This document shows, in pieces, positions 1 to 12,600 of a stretch of DNA of 64,000 nt (its first letter is position 1; every line of letters starts with the position of its first letter). The notes beneath the pieces are model-generated. The model had not been told where the DNA came from. It did no database searches and saw nothing but the letters and a program-made list of their open reading frames with translations. The DNA is from Reticulascus tulasneorum (Eukaryota > Ascomycota > Sordariomycetes > Glomerellales > Reticulascaceae). The DNA lies in NCBI GenBank assembly GCA_001557505.1, contig LSAX01000003.1:4402001-4466000 (forward strand), written 5' to 3'. Both the position numbers and the translations under genes were made by a program.

Positions 1-3000
1 ATAAATATAAAATACAATTTAACTTTAACAAATATCAACTTTTATATATTAACTATAAAAGATAAGTAAAGACTATATAACTCTAACTAAAAGAATATAT
101 AATTATACTTAATAATAATATAAAAATCTTAGATATATAACTTAATAAAAAGCTTAATTAAAGACTATATACGACAGCCCTTAAGCAGAAACTAAAAACA
201 TAAAGACTAACGCTTAGCAAAATCTACATATCAACCTAAAGGCCATGCTTTATGTAGGCGTAGGTGATTTATATAACCATCATAAAAACGTTAATAAATA
301 TCACCATACTAATATAATATAATATTGATAAGATAAAAAAGATAAAAAGGTTTTTTTAAATTATATAAAATAAATACCTTTATATAATCTCTAAAGCCTT
401 TAAGAAGACTTTTAATAACTAAAAAAAGATTAAAACCTTTATCTTCTTAATAAACCTCTAGCTTAATACTAAGACCACTAAGTTCTAGAAAAAACTACAT
501 AAGAATAAGATCATAGATCAGATCTATATAACATATAACTATATAAGATTATTTATAACTAAGCCCAGACTTATAATAATATAACTTACCGTTAACATTA
601 TCTATAAAGCCTTAACAAAAGAATATAATATAAAAGGCTAATATGACGGCGTAAGGCCGTAAGAAACGTTATTAACAAAATAGACAAAACGTATTAAACA
701 ACAGACAAACGGACGTAAACGGCAGCTTATAGACTCTATAACTTATATATAGCTACCTATAAAAACCTTATTAAAAATATATAAATAATTATATAAAAAT
801 AAAAACTCAACGTTAATCTAGATCTATATAAGAAAGATAAAACTCAAAGTATTTCTCTTCTCTATAAAAATCCTAGATATAAACATACCTAGATATACCT
901 ACGGCCATAAGAGATAGACTATAAGATATATTATATTTTTCTATAACAACCTTAAAGAATAATAAAAACAACTTATATAAAGACTAAATAAATATATCAA
1001 CCTACATATTAACCTTAAATACCTAAAAAAAGCCAAGATTATCATAAGATAGGCTATTAATATTAAGCTCTTATAGATATTTACATTTATATATAAACTT
1101 ATATAACAATAAGACAAAAAAAGATTAGAATATATATAAACAAAAACATAATAACAAAAGATAAATTATTAAAATAATATAAGATTATAGATAAACGTTT
1201 AGAAAACACATAAGTCCATATAAAATTATATATAAAATATCAAACCACAAACAAACATACTAAAATACATAAATCTATATAAAACCATATCTTAGATATT
1301 AAATATTAAACCTTAAACTAAATACTAACCTAGAACTTATTTACAAAGTTTCTTACAAACTTTCACAGCTAAAGACTTTACTAAAACTTTATAAACCTAC
1401 TTATTACTTTTAATAAATTCAAAAACCTCCTCTTCTAACTCTACTTCCTCTTCTTAAGCCTCCTCCTCTTTATTTCCCTTTATTCTAAATACGGCCGCCT
1501 AAGCCAAAGACGTTGCTTAAGGCTTAAGCTTAGCTTAAACAGTGGAGGTAATATTAAATACCTACGAAAATTAATATACGACCGTTTAAAGACGTAGATA
1601 AGAATATATAATGTAAAAAATATTAGTAGAAATTAACTTTAGAGCACGATTAACGGTCTTAAATAATAGATTTATTATCTTACCTTAATAATTAATAATA
1701 AAAATAATATTTAATAAGTTGATGTTTATAACCGTAGAAACCACCGAGAGACCGATTAAAGATAAAGCCACGGAAGACGACTTAATGGCCAACTAACTAA
1801 CCTAACCAGCTTTAACCTATATATAAGTGGTATTAATATTAAATATAATATACTTAAATATAGTTATATTTAACAATAAACGGATATATAAACTATTATT
1901 ATCTAAACTATAATCTTAGTAAGCTATATAAGATTATATAAGTTAATATAAGATAACGTAATAATAATCAAACATCTAAAAATTATTAACAAACCAATAC
2001 GTAACTATATAAGAAATCAAGTAGACTTATAAAGTCACAAATAACACTTATCTTAATATAAACTCTATATCATAAACAGCTATTCGTAGCTACCAAGGAA
2101 AAATATCAACAAGAGATTAAGAAAGACTATATAAGACTATATATATACATCTAAAACATAATACCTACTTACCAAGCTCAGGCTTTCTATAAATAACTAG
2201 ACCATAGAGGTCCTATATAAACATAAGGTAGACATATTAAAAATAGTAAAAAAGTAATATGATATTATTACCAAAATGAAGATCTAACATCTAAAATACC
2301 ATAAGACTACGTAAAACCATATAAGATTTTTCAAAAACAAAATAATTATAACAAATTAACATTAACAATTAACAAATATAAAGCCACATAAAAATATACC
2401 TATAAAACAATAAATAATAATAAATATTTTTAAGACGAAGATTCTTAAAAGAAATCAGTTATATATATATAAAATCTAAGACCACATACAGCCGCCCACA
2501 AAGTACTAGATTAAGAAACCACATATAAAAAAGAAATCAACTAACGGTAATTACCGCTAAATACAAGAAAACGTGAAAAGCTAACAAAAAAAACAAATAT
2601 TACCAAATAGCCTAAAAAAGAAATAACGAATAAAAATAATAAAAAGAGAAAGAAAATAAACCTTTATACCAGCATATAAGACCATATAAAGATAAAAAAG
2701 ACCACCTCTAGAATAACTAGCTCATAAAAATAATTAACCAATAAGACAAAATAAGTCTAAATACCTATATAAACCTACGTAAAATAACGTATATAATAAT
2801 ATCTATCTTACCTTAAGCAAAGAAAAATAGAGAATAACGTATAAGGTAAACTATAAAGATTAAAATTATTAGCTAAATAAAAGTTTTTTATCTTATACGT
2901 TTATAAGTGATTATATAAAGCTATATAAGGTTTTCCTTTATTTATTAAATATAGACTTCTTATATAGCTATATAAATAAATTATAGATAGAGAAATAATA

Positions 3001-3011
3001 ATAATAAAATA
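1..3011 (+). mobile_element. LINE retrotransposon, 3' part (copy A), RIP-mutated, cut by window edge
   Basis: This segment aligns base for base, with no visible gap over about 3 kb, to 60,440-63,450 (offset 60,439). The differences sampled are C/T or G/A, the signature of RIP. Both copies end in a short (TAA)n-like tail after the shared GATAGAGAAATAATAATAAT, as expected for the 3' end of a non-LTR element. The longer copy at the right of the window carries endonuclease and reverse-transcriptase relics upstream, so this is the sequence downstream of the reverse transcriptase. No reading frame survives. Confidence 0.8.
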
Positions 3012-3834
3012 ATAATTAATAACCTTTATAATATTTTATAATTATTTAAAATCTTTTATATTAATTTATTATTAAAAAATAATTAAGTTATTCTTTTTAA
3101 AAAATAATTTAAGATAAATTAAATTAATTATTTTATAAATCTAAGTCTATATAAGTTATTTATAAATCTTAATAAGATTATTATTTTAAATATGTTTTTA
3201 ATATCTAAAAATAAGATTATAATTATAAACTTAAAATTTTAAATAATCTTAATCTGATTTATTAAAAGCTAAAAGCTTAATTTTATAAACTTTCTCTTTT
3301 TATTATTTATTTATTTTAAAAATAATATACTTGCGTTTTCAGCCGTTTATATAAACCTATATACGAATATAGTTTTTATAATCTTGCTTATTATAGTTAA
3401 TAATATAATTAATCTTTATATATTTATATAATCTTTTTCTATCTTATTTAGTTTTAAGATGATTATTATCATATATTATTTAAATATTATTAAATAATAT
3501 TCTAACTTTTAATAAATATTAATAATATTAGCTATTATAATCATTAATAAGCTTTTATATATAAAGAAAAACTTATTTAGAAATCTATCTAGTCTAAATA
3601 TATTTTAAAGTTTATAAATTTTAAATGTTATAATAACTTTATCTTTTATAATTAAATGGTTAATAAAGATTATATTAAGATAACTTATATTTATAAACGT
3701 TTGTTTATAAATATTTTTAAGGTTTATAATTATAATAAAATAAAATTAGTTAATAAAAACCTTAGCTTTATTTATATATATAATAACTTATATATTATTA
3801 TATATATTTACTTATAAAAACGAGAAAACGCTGC
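3012..3834. other. A+T-rich RIP-mutated DNA, no gene seen
   Basis: The stretch follows the LINE tail and is almost entirely A/T with scattered TTAA and TATA runs. I found no recognisable protein relic on either strand and no repeat partner within the window. Confidence 0.6.
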
Positions 3835-3905
3835 TAAGACTGCCCAATCCGGTAGAAATCACCGCCATTTTCACAAACATCAACAGTGAAGAAACACGCC
3901 ATACA
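3835..3905. other. Short lightly mutated segment
   Basis: About 70 bases keep near-normal G+C (for example CAATCCGGTAGAAATCACCG) inside an otherwise RIP-saturated block. This may be single-copy DNA between two transposons that escaped RIP. No coding potential is visible. Confidence 0.4.
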
Positions 3906-4249
3906 TAAGGTACTTAAGTAGGTATTAAATATATTATCCCCTTTATTTATTTATTAGCTTATGATTTCCACTTCTTAGTGGTAAGGATCTTGAACTAATA
4001 AAATCAATTATAATAACATAAGGTTATTAATATAAATATAAGTAATATAACTAATCTAAACAAATTACCTAAGAAAAATAACCTAATAAAGATATCTCTA
4101 ATATCTAGTCTAAGCTCTTTATACCTTTTTAACAAGTTAAAACCGTTTTAACATCGAATATATTAACTTTAAAAGAAAATCTTCTAGAATAGCTACCTAA
4201 GTAGCTTTAATAGCTATTTGAAGTTATATATATATAGGTCGTCTTATAA

Positions 4250-5150
4250 GATGTTAATCTTCGATCTACCGTTTTATTTAATATTAAATATTCTTAATTA
4301 GGTTAAAGTCTAAGCTATTAGGTAGCTAATCATATTAAAACGTTTAAAAGAAGTTCTTCTTAATAAACTTTTTAATATATATATTCTTATAAAGCGGCGT
4401 GTTATCTTATTATAGAATATATAATTAGTTTTATTATTAAAATTATTATATAAGAGGTAGAATCTTTTGATAATAGGTCTCAAAGTTGATTTTCCTTTAA
4501 GACTTTTGCTAAACAAGGTTTAAACTTTTTTATTTATTAGTAAAATAACCTTAAAATATCTAGCTATTAACTTTACGTTTCTCGTAAAAGAAGTTTTTAA
4601 TATCTTCACCGGGGAAGATTATAACCTAGCGGCGGCCGGTCCTTAATCCGTTAACCTAAGTCTCGTCAGACTAAATCTAAGATTCTTAATCTTCTTTCTA
4701 AAATTATTTCTATTTAAACGTAAAATCTAGACGAGCTTGGTAAGTTATAACCGGAAAAGGGGTATTTAAGGGCTATATAAAGTGTTTTGCATTAAGAGTA
4801 ACTATTATATTCTAGATAGCTTACTTATTAAATAGTTTAAACGTAAAGATAATTTATTTTAGTTTAATAAAAGGGAGAAAACGTTTGTTATATATTAGTA
4901 TATAGATAATATCAGCTAAAGCTTATGTTATAATAGTTAAGATGATTTTATTATGGCCGTAATGAGAATAGTTAGGTTTAATATTAACGTTGATAATATA
5001 TTCAACTTAGTAAATTATAAAATTTAAAACCTTTATAATATCTATAATATCTATCTTTATAACTAATATTAGCAACTTAACGAAAGATCATTCTTCTTAA
5101 GTAGTAATTACCAATTTTAAATATATAGAAATAATCTATTAAAAGTTTTA
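4250..5150 (-). pseudogene. Tc1/mariner (DDE_3) transposase relic
   Basis: Read on the minus strand, this A+T-rich segment still shows the three catalytic blocks of a Tc1/mariner transposase in the right order. The first aspartate block SDET is at 4,659-4,670, the second block QDNTP covers 4,392-4,406, and a PNSLDFNLIKN block lies near 4,299-4,323. In the last block the usual glutamate of IEN has become lysine, a G-to-A change. Upstream, a segment resembling the family's LTPxHRxARLDFA stretch precedes the first aspartate. Stops fall where Gln or Trp codons would be expected. The enzyme would have cut and pasted a small DNA transposon; it is dead. Terminal inverted repeats were not found, so the limits are approximate. 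Confidence 0.7.
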
Positions 5151-5339
5151 AATATTATCTTAACAAAGGAAATCGTTTATAATTTTAAATTAAGGTTGTT
5201 CTTATTTAAGAGGGCCAAATAGATTATAAATCTATTAACGTCTATAAAATAAGATTAGTTAGAGAGGTTAAATAAAAGGGAAATTAAGTAAATACCACCT
5301 CTCTATTTATTTAAGGTTGATATTTGTAACCTTAAAGTT

Positions 5340-5550
5340 ATTATGATCGTTATTATTATTAAAATTATTGTTAAAGTTGTTATTAATATTATTAATGTTA
5401 TTATTAAACTCCTGATTAAAGTTATCTATGATATGATTTCTACTTTTATTGTTAAAGTTATTATTAAAGTTATCTTTAAAGTTGCTAATATTACTATTAT
5501 TATTAAAGTTATTATTAAAACTGTTTTTAATAACGAGAAAGGAATCTAAG
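5340..5550. repeat. Degenerate AAT/ATT-rich triplet array
   Basis: Runs built on ATTAAAGTTATT repeat imperfectly across about 200 bases. On the minus strand they would read as an Asn/Phe-rich low-complexity peptide. This could be a RIP-altered Gln/Gly/Asn-rich coding repeat or a plain minisatellite. I do not accept the plus-strand open frame here as a gene. Confidence 0.4.
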
Positions 5551-5859
5551 CCCTCTGATTAGCTATATCCCTTAGCAGAAACTATAATCCTTATATGAAA
5601 GAGGTCATAATCAGGCTTGTTCTAGGGCAAGATGTGTGCTATTTTCAAGAGTTAAGATTTTGTTATAAAGAATTAAATAATATTAATTTATATTACCGTT
5701 TATCTATCTCTAGGCTATTAAAACTGTTTTTGGTCTGTTTTTATAATAAAATAACGTTCTAGATTTAGCTAAAATGATTTAAATTCCTAAAAGTTAATAT
5801 GTTAAGGTATAATCAGTAAAAAAAGCAACGTTGAAATTTATTTTCAAAAAATCTGACCT

Positions 5860-6004
5860 CTAAAAGCTGATTTTTTTTTGAAGCATTTGTTAAGGCAGGT
5901 ACATACAGGCGCACAGACCATGTGGGTCCCTTCCCAAAGTAGCCAACCTACAAACATTCAAATATTATAATATACTTCAAGCGTTGTACCCAAAATCTGG
6001 ATAA
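5860..6004. other. Lightly mutated flank of the copia insertion
   Basis: The sequence regains G+C (GCGCACAGACCATGTGGGTC and following) just outside the left LTR. Because the copia element has a matching target duplication, this flank was once joined directly to the island at 26,600. It therefore belongs to the same original locus. Confidence 0.6.
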
Positions 6005-6009
6005 CACCG
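6005..6009. repeat. Target-site duplication of the copia element, left copy (CACCG)
   Basis: The five bases CACCG directly precede the left LTR and recur directly after the right LTR at 26,595-26,599. A perfect 5-bp duplication is the expected footprint of LTR-retrotransposon integrase. Confidence 0.88.
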
Positions 6010-6238
6010 TGTGACATTCAACTAGGTAGGGCGGCGACGTATTTATAAACGTGTATAAGAGGATTGATTAAGCCTATGGCTAAGGAGGTTTTTTATGGTT
6101 AAGGGCTATCTTTTTAGAGTTATATAGACCTTTCTAAGCTAATATTAGTAATATATTAACCTTTAAAGACGTTAATATAAGATGTTAAAAAATATTAAGA
6201 AATATCTAGGTTAAAAGGTTATCTAACTAAATATTATA
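6010..6238 (-). repeat. Copia 3' LTR (left), fully RIP-mutated
   Basis: This LTR aligns without gaps to 26,366-26,594. The differences I checked are all C/T or G/A. It starts TGTGACA and ends TATTATA, versus TATGGCA and TGCCACA in the partner, consistent with a common TGTGGCA...TGCCACA ancestor. Confidence 0.88.
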
Positions 6239-6602
6239 TACTTCCTAATAGTTTAGTTACCTATTAAATTATTATCTTTAAAGTAAAATTATTTAGACTA
6301 TTTATTCTTTCTTAATCTATCTCCTCCGCAAGATCTAAAATATTAACTAGCTGTTAAATATCTTTTAAGTTTAATATTCTGCGGAAACGTTTAAATATCT
6401 CTTTTGATAATATCTTTATTAAGTTGTTTATTAATATATCTTTTATTAAAAAATAATCTATAAAAAACTTACCTTTCTTAAACTTTTGTTTTAGCTATAT
6501 ATTTTAGATATTAATATATTTTAGCTTTATATTAATTTTTTTGTTTGTTTTTACGATTAGCTATATTATTTACTTATTATTATAATATAACTTTATTAAT
6601 AT
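6239..6602 (-). pseudogene. Copia pol, C-terminal RNase H part (left piece)
   Basis: On the minus strand the segment reads as the end of a fungal copia RNase H domain. An AKIYQYLKYIAK stretch corresponds to the family's AKLRHVDIHxHWLRQ. A KDIIKRDI stretch, near 6,400, corresponds to the conserved ADGLTKAL. It ends close to the 3' LTR. The upstream part of the same domain lies 14.7 kb away at 21,273 onward, because the gypsy element landed inside it. Confidence 0.75.
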
Positions 6603-7026
6603 TAAAATTAACCTAAGCCAGGTCGTCTCATAGCCACACCACTATAACCACTAAATATTCTAATATATATAACCTAATATAATATACTAAAATAGCGATA
6701 TCTTAGCTATCTAGATAGCTATATAAACGTAGAAGGTGTTTTATCCCTAATCAGGGATAAGTAGATCTAATAGTATAATCGAGGGTTTTATAAGGTAAAG
6801 ACTTATAAACTTATAATTTTATAAGATAACTTAATAATATAAATTTGATAGTGTTGTGAGGTATATTTATAAGCGTACTTCTGAACATATTAATGAAAGT
6901 TACGAAAATAACTAAATATAGAAAAAATTAATAATTAATATATATATAAATATATATTTAGGCCTAATTAGGCCAGCTATGATAGGTTTATAATAAAACG
7001 TATTTATTTTGTTTTACTTAGTTTTA
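6603..7026 (-). repeat. Gypsy 3' LTR (left)
   Basis: This is 424 bp and matches 20,849-21,272 over its whole length. Shared landmarks include a block like GTTTTATCCCTAATCAGGG and a GGCCTAATTAGGCC-like palindrome near the inner end. Ends were set where similarity stops on both sides, so they may be a few bases off. Confidence 0.8.
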
Positions 7027-10000
7027 ATCGTCTTTAAGTATAATATTTAGCGTTTTTATGAATTAAGCTTTATTATTATGCTTTTTCTTAGATTCTTCTT
7101 TTAGAGAGTTAAGAGAATGTTTATGTTTATCAGATATTTTAACTTTATATATTACCGGCTATTTTTATAAGTATATATGAGATCTATAGAGAGTTTATCT
7201 TTTAACTTAATATGATCTAACTTTTTGTTTATTCTTAATATTTTATTATATTTACTTATAAGATATTTTAAATTTTCTTTATCTTATTTATCTAGGGGTT
7301 ATTATAGACTTAATTACCTTAACGTAATTATATATCTTAGATCGTTTGTTAATATTAGTAAAAAGGTCTTATTATTATAAAAACCATTTAGCTATCGTAA
7401 TATATTATGGTATAAGCTTCTTATTAATAATAATACTTATATAAAATAGTCTAATAAACGTTAAGAAAAGATTATCTATAATAAGTTAAGCTTTTATAAA
7501 AGGTTTTATATAGATAGCTAATTGTAAATAGCTTACTTTCTTCTTCAGCGTTAAGGTGATATAAGGTGAAAAGTCTTTCTTAAATGTAAACCTAGCTTAA
7601 GATGTTTACGATAAAATAATAAATAATAAGGATTTAAGAATTAAGGTTTTAAAACGATTAATTAAGGTCTTTAAGCCTTAATTAGGTATATTAATATCTT
7701 CGTTATCTTCATCTTTATTAGAGAAGATAGGTTTATCATTTTTATTATAATAAAAGTTTTTAATTTATATTTAGTTAACTAGGTTAAGATTATTAAAACG
7801 TAAAGAAAGTAATAAAATAAATTTTAATTAATTTTTATTTATAATATTAACTTTATAATTATTATTAAGTTATTAATATTATAGAAAAAGACTAAGTTTA
7901 GCTTTAATTAGGTTCTTAAGGTTGGTTTTGATATATGTATATAGCCGTGGTCGTGATTTTTGATAATAGAAGGTGTTATCTAGTATAATATAGAGAGTAG
8001 AGAACTTAATATCTTAAAGTTTTTCTTGTATTATATAATAAATCTATTTTAATATTAAGAAGTTATAATTATATCTGTCTAGTTATGTTATATTATGATA
8101 GAGGTAAATATTTATTTAAAAGATTTAAGATTTACTAAGTCTTAATCTATATTTTTAATATTAATAAAAGATATAGTTTATCTATATTATAAACTATTCT
8201 TTTATATTAACTTTATCTCCTTAAAGGTTATCTTAATAGAAGATTATTTTATAAGTTTAATTAACGATAATTATAACTTAGTAATTATTAAAATATCTAA
8301 TAATTATTAATAAACGAGCTTTTTATATTTATTTAATATTCTATTTTTATTTAAAAATAATAATTTTACCTTTTAAGTCTATAATTTAGTTATTCCCTAT
8401 TTAACAAACGATTAAGAAATTAATAAATCTTTTATAGATTAAGATAAAACTGTTTAATATCTCTTTATTATTTAATTAGTCTTTGTTAGTTATTTTTAGT
8501 TTGAGATTTTAAAGATTTATAAATAACTAGAATTTATTTATTTATTATTATTAATTTTATTATGTTTTTAACTAATGGCCTTTTAACTAACTTTTAAGAG
8601 TTTTTATATCTTTTAAGTTATTTATATTAAGAAGGTTTGTAAAGATCTGATTAGGTTTATCTTAAGATTTCTTAATAGGTTTAATAATTAGAAATATAAG
8701 AGAAGATAATAGTTAATAACGTTAGTTCTTTAGCTTAGGTAAAAAGTAGTAATATAGAAACTTTAATAAGAGTATATTCTTTTAGAAACTTTTATTAGTT
8801 ATATTATATAAAACGACCGTTAAGTTATTATTTTCAAAGATCTTTTTTACTTTTCTTAGGTTCTAGAAGGTTCTTGAAGGTGTATTAGCTTTTTTAGTTA
8901 AAAGAAATATTATTAATAAAGGGTTTTTTTATCTTTTTATAATTTTTAACGTTTGAAGAAGATGTTTTTTATATAATATCTTAATATTATAACGGTTATA
9001 TTCTTATATATAAGTAGATAAGCTAAGTTTATATCTGATTAGGTTCTAAAGGTAGATGTTAATATAAATAATAAGTTATTTCTTACTTAATTAATAATAA
9101 GTTTGTTTATCTTAGATTTAGTAAAAGGCTGATTATATTAGGTTTATCTTAGCTTTTTAAATTATCATTTTAATCTAGTCTAATGTAAAATATTTATAAT
9201 TATAATTATTAAATTAAATAGTATTTAAATATAAGTAAAACTTAGCTTTTAAGACTTATTTATTAATAAGATTAAGCTTATGAATTTGGTATTAGTTTAT
9301 AATTTATATTATTTATAAGGTAAACTGATCTTTAACGTAGTTATTATTCTAGAGGTTATTATAAAAGAAGATGATCTTATAGACCTAATTAATAATAATT
9401 ATGATTTAGTAATTATCATAATAGTTAATAAGGATAACCGTTTATATATTATGAAATATTTCTAGCTTTTATAGTTGAGCCTTTTTAATAAGGTTATTAT
9501 TTCTTTAATATTACTAAATCTGATTATTCTAAGTAGATTATATTATAAATTCTTAAATTATATCTTTTTTGATTAAGGTTAAACTTTTAATTATTATTTC
9601 TCTAATTAGTTAATCTTTTCTCTTTATCATAATTTTAAAGTTTTATAAATTTATAAATAAGTATATATTAAACAAACTTAATTATCTATCTTTCTAGTTT
9701 TAACTTTGATATTAGCTAATCTATTATTTAAATTTTTTTTAATATTTTTTAAGATCTAGTTTAAGTTCTTCTTTCTTAAGTTTAATAATAATAAGCTTAT
9801 TAAATAGAAAAGTTATTAAAAATAAAAGAGAACTTAGTTATAGAACTTAGTTTTAGAATCTCGTCGAGCTGATTATATATTAAGATTTATAAAGGTCTTT
9901 TATATTATTACCTTATTAATCTAGCTTATATAAGGTTATAACTTTAAACTTATTAAAGATAATTATTTAAGTTATTCTTTTATTCTAAAAAGTAGAATAT

Positions 10001-12600
10001 ATTTTACGTTCTTTATTAGTTAAAGTTAATATATCTATATTATTTATAAAGAATATATATATATATTCTTTACCGAAAGATATAATATCTCTTTAAAAGA
10101 TTTAAGGTTTATTAGCCTAGTTAAGCTTAAAAACTTTTCTTATTAATAATAAAGGTAATAAAGTTTAAAATATATTAATTAGCTTAAACAAATTAATATA
10201 AATCATTTAAAAAAGTTGTTTAATAATTCTTAATAATCTTTTTATCTTATCTATATTAAGAAGATTAAAAAGTTTATTTTTAATAAGATCTTATTAATTA
10301 CTTTTTTAAGATATAATTATATCTCTAATTAATAAAGACTAAAAAGGTAAAATATAAAATTTTTTAATAATATAAATAAGAAAATATATATAAATAAAGA
10401 ACAAATTATTAAATATAAGTAAGTTAAATATATATAAGCGGAAAGTCCTTTTCAAGGTTTATTTTTCTTTATTAAAGTTTTTAATATTTAATAAATTTAT
10501 AATAACTTTAATTAAGGTATTAAGGATATAAGAATAATATTTTTTAAATAGTTTAAAGATATATAATAGTGGTTAGTTTGATGGTTAAAGGGAAGTTATG
10601 ATGTATGTAGATTTCTGATATTAATAATGATTATAAAAAGGTTCTTTTTCTATTTCTTTTTCGGGTTTTTTCTTTTTAATAATAATAATAGCCTTCTTAC
10701 TTAATATCTTTAAGCAAAAAGAATATTTTTATTTTTCTTCTTTTTTTTTCTCTTTTCTCTTCTTATCTAATAAATAACCTTTTTATTTTAAAGTTTCTTT
10801 ATCTTTTTTTGTTTATAAGAGAAAATATCTTTTTCTTATATTTTTTATCTTTAAATTCTTAAAATTAATTTTCTTATTTTTTTAATTAGAACTTTTATTT
10901 ATTATAGATTATATTTTCTACTTTCTTATTAATCTTGATGATTATATTCGCTGTTATGAAATTAAGCTTATTAAGACTTTTAGTAAATAAGAGTTATAAT
11001 TATTATTTAACATTAAGATATTTATAAATTATAGATTTTTCTATTATATTAAGAAAGAATTTATTATAAATTATTCTTTTTCTTTATGATTAGTTAAGGT
11101 TAATTAATAATAGGTTATTATTTATCTTTAATATTCGTTCTTAGAAGGCTTGGCTTAAAACGATAATAATATATAACTTAATTCTATTTACTTTAAAATT
11201 TAGTTTATTAAGTTTATCAAAGATAATAAATCTTAAAAAGATATTATTTATTATTTTTAATAAAATATACTCAGTAATAATCTCTTTATTAATAACTTAA
11301 CGATTTTTAAACTTAAGTTCTTTTAATATATAATCATAATCATTAATAATTATAACACTTTTAGTTACTAATTTATAAAATTCGCTTATTATCTAAATAT
11401 TATTAAAAACTTATTTATCTAAGCTTATAGAGGAATTAATAAGGTCTTTTATAAATATTACGAAGATCAATATAACTTTTTTAACTTTAATAATATTTTA
11501 TATATTAATATATAAGTTATATACCTTTTCTTTAAGTATATCTTATTATTTAATTATTAAGATAATTATTATGCTAATTATAAGTTCTTTAAGAAGTTTG
11601 ATTATACTTTTCAAGTTAACGATATAATTTATAAGTTATTTAGTTTTAAGGTTAATAAGTCTGGTCAGGCTTAATAGGTTCTTAAAGCTTAGTTTATTAT
11701 AATTAAAGCTAGATAGATTTATCTTTTTAACTTTAACCTTTTTTATCTATTTATTATAACCAATTTCCTTTACGAATAGTTTAATATACCTTAAGCTAAA
11801 GACGTTATATTTTTAATTCTTTATCTTAATTATCTTTAAAGTAAAGTTATTATTACTTTTAGACTTTATCTTGTTGTTAACGTTAAGATTTCTTAACAAA
11901 TTAAGTAAAATATAATATCTTAAGGTTTTTTTCAGATAAGGAGGCTAAAGATAAAAATATATAAGAAGTAGTTAAGTAAAAGGTTAAGATATAAATTTAG
12001 TAATAATCTTAATTTTTGAGAATTAAAAAGGTTTTATAAATGAAAATTTCTATTTCGTTAATTCTAACTTATAATTATAATAATTATGATAACCTAATTA
12101 AGCTTAATATCTGTTAAATATATTATCTTTTATCTTATAAGGTTATCTTTTTTAGATCTTAGAAGATAAAATATTAAGAATAAGTATAAATAAAAAAAAT
12201 AAAAAAGTGAAATTTTTAAAGTTATATAATTTTTAAAAAAGAGAATAAATAAATAAAAGGTTGGATAGGTTAGAATAAAAATCTGATAGTAATAGAAAGT
12301 AAGCCTGGAAATATAGAATTAAGGTCTAATAAAAGGAAAAAATAATATGATAATATAGAAAATAAAGTATAAATCTATAAAATTAGTCTTAGAAATAAAG
12401 GTATAAGAGGTTGGTTATTAGTTATTAAGCTATAATAATATAAAATTAAGTTATAGTTAGGCCTGATTAATTTTATTCTAAAATATTTTAATATTTATTA
12501 TGGTTTATTAGCTTTCTTTATTAAATTAAGATAAAGAGGTTATCTTTTTTAAAGTCTTTAATATTCTAGAAGAGTTATTTTTAAAGTTTTTCTATATATT
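7027..12600. other. Gypsy-internal region of unknown content downstream of pol
   Basis: About 5.5 kb lies between the end of the recognisable minus-strand pol and the 3' LTR, where a simple gypsy element would have little or nothing. The plus strand has stretches with few stops. Two of them, about 8,195-8,330 and 9,300-9,450, would encode related peptides of about 45 codons around a LIND(or N)NY(N or D)LVII core. A further low-stop plus-strand stretch lies at about 11,570-11,990. I do not recognise the product. It may be captured cargo, another nested element, or an extra ORF of this family. Confidence 0.4.

Noticed and set aside
5343..5549. Plus-strand open frame, Ile/Val/Lys-rich
   Set aside because: This is a low-complexity ATT/AAG array without coding evidence.
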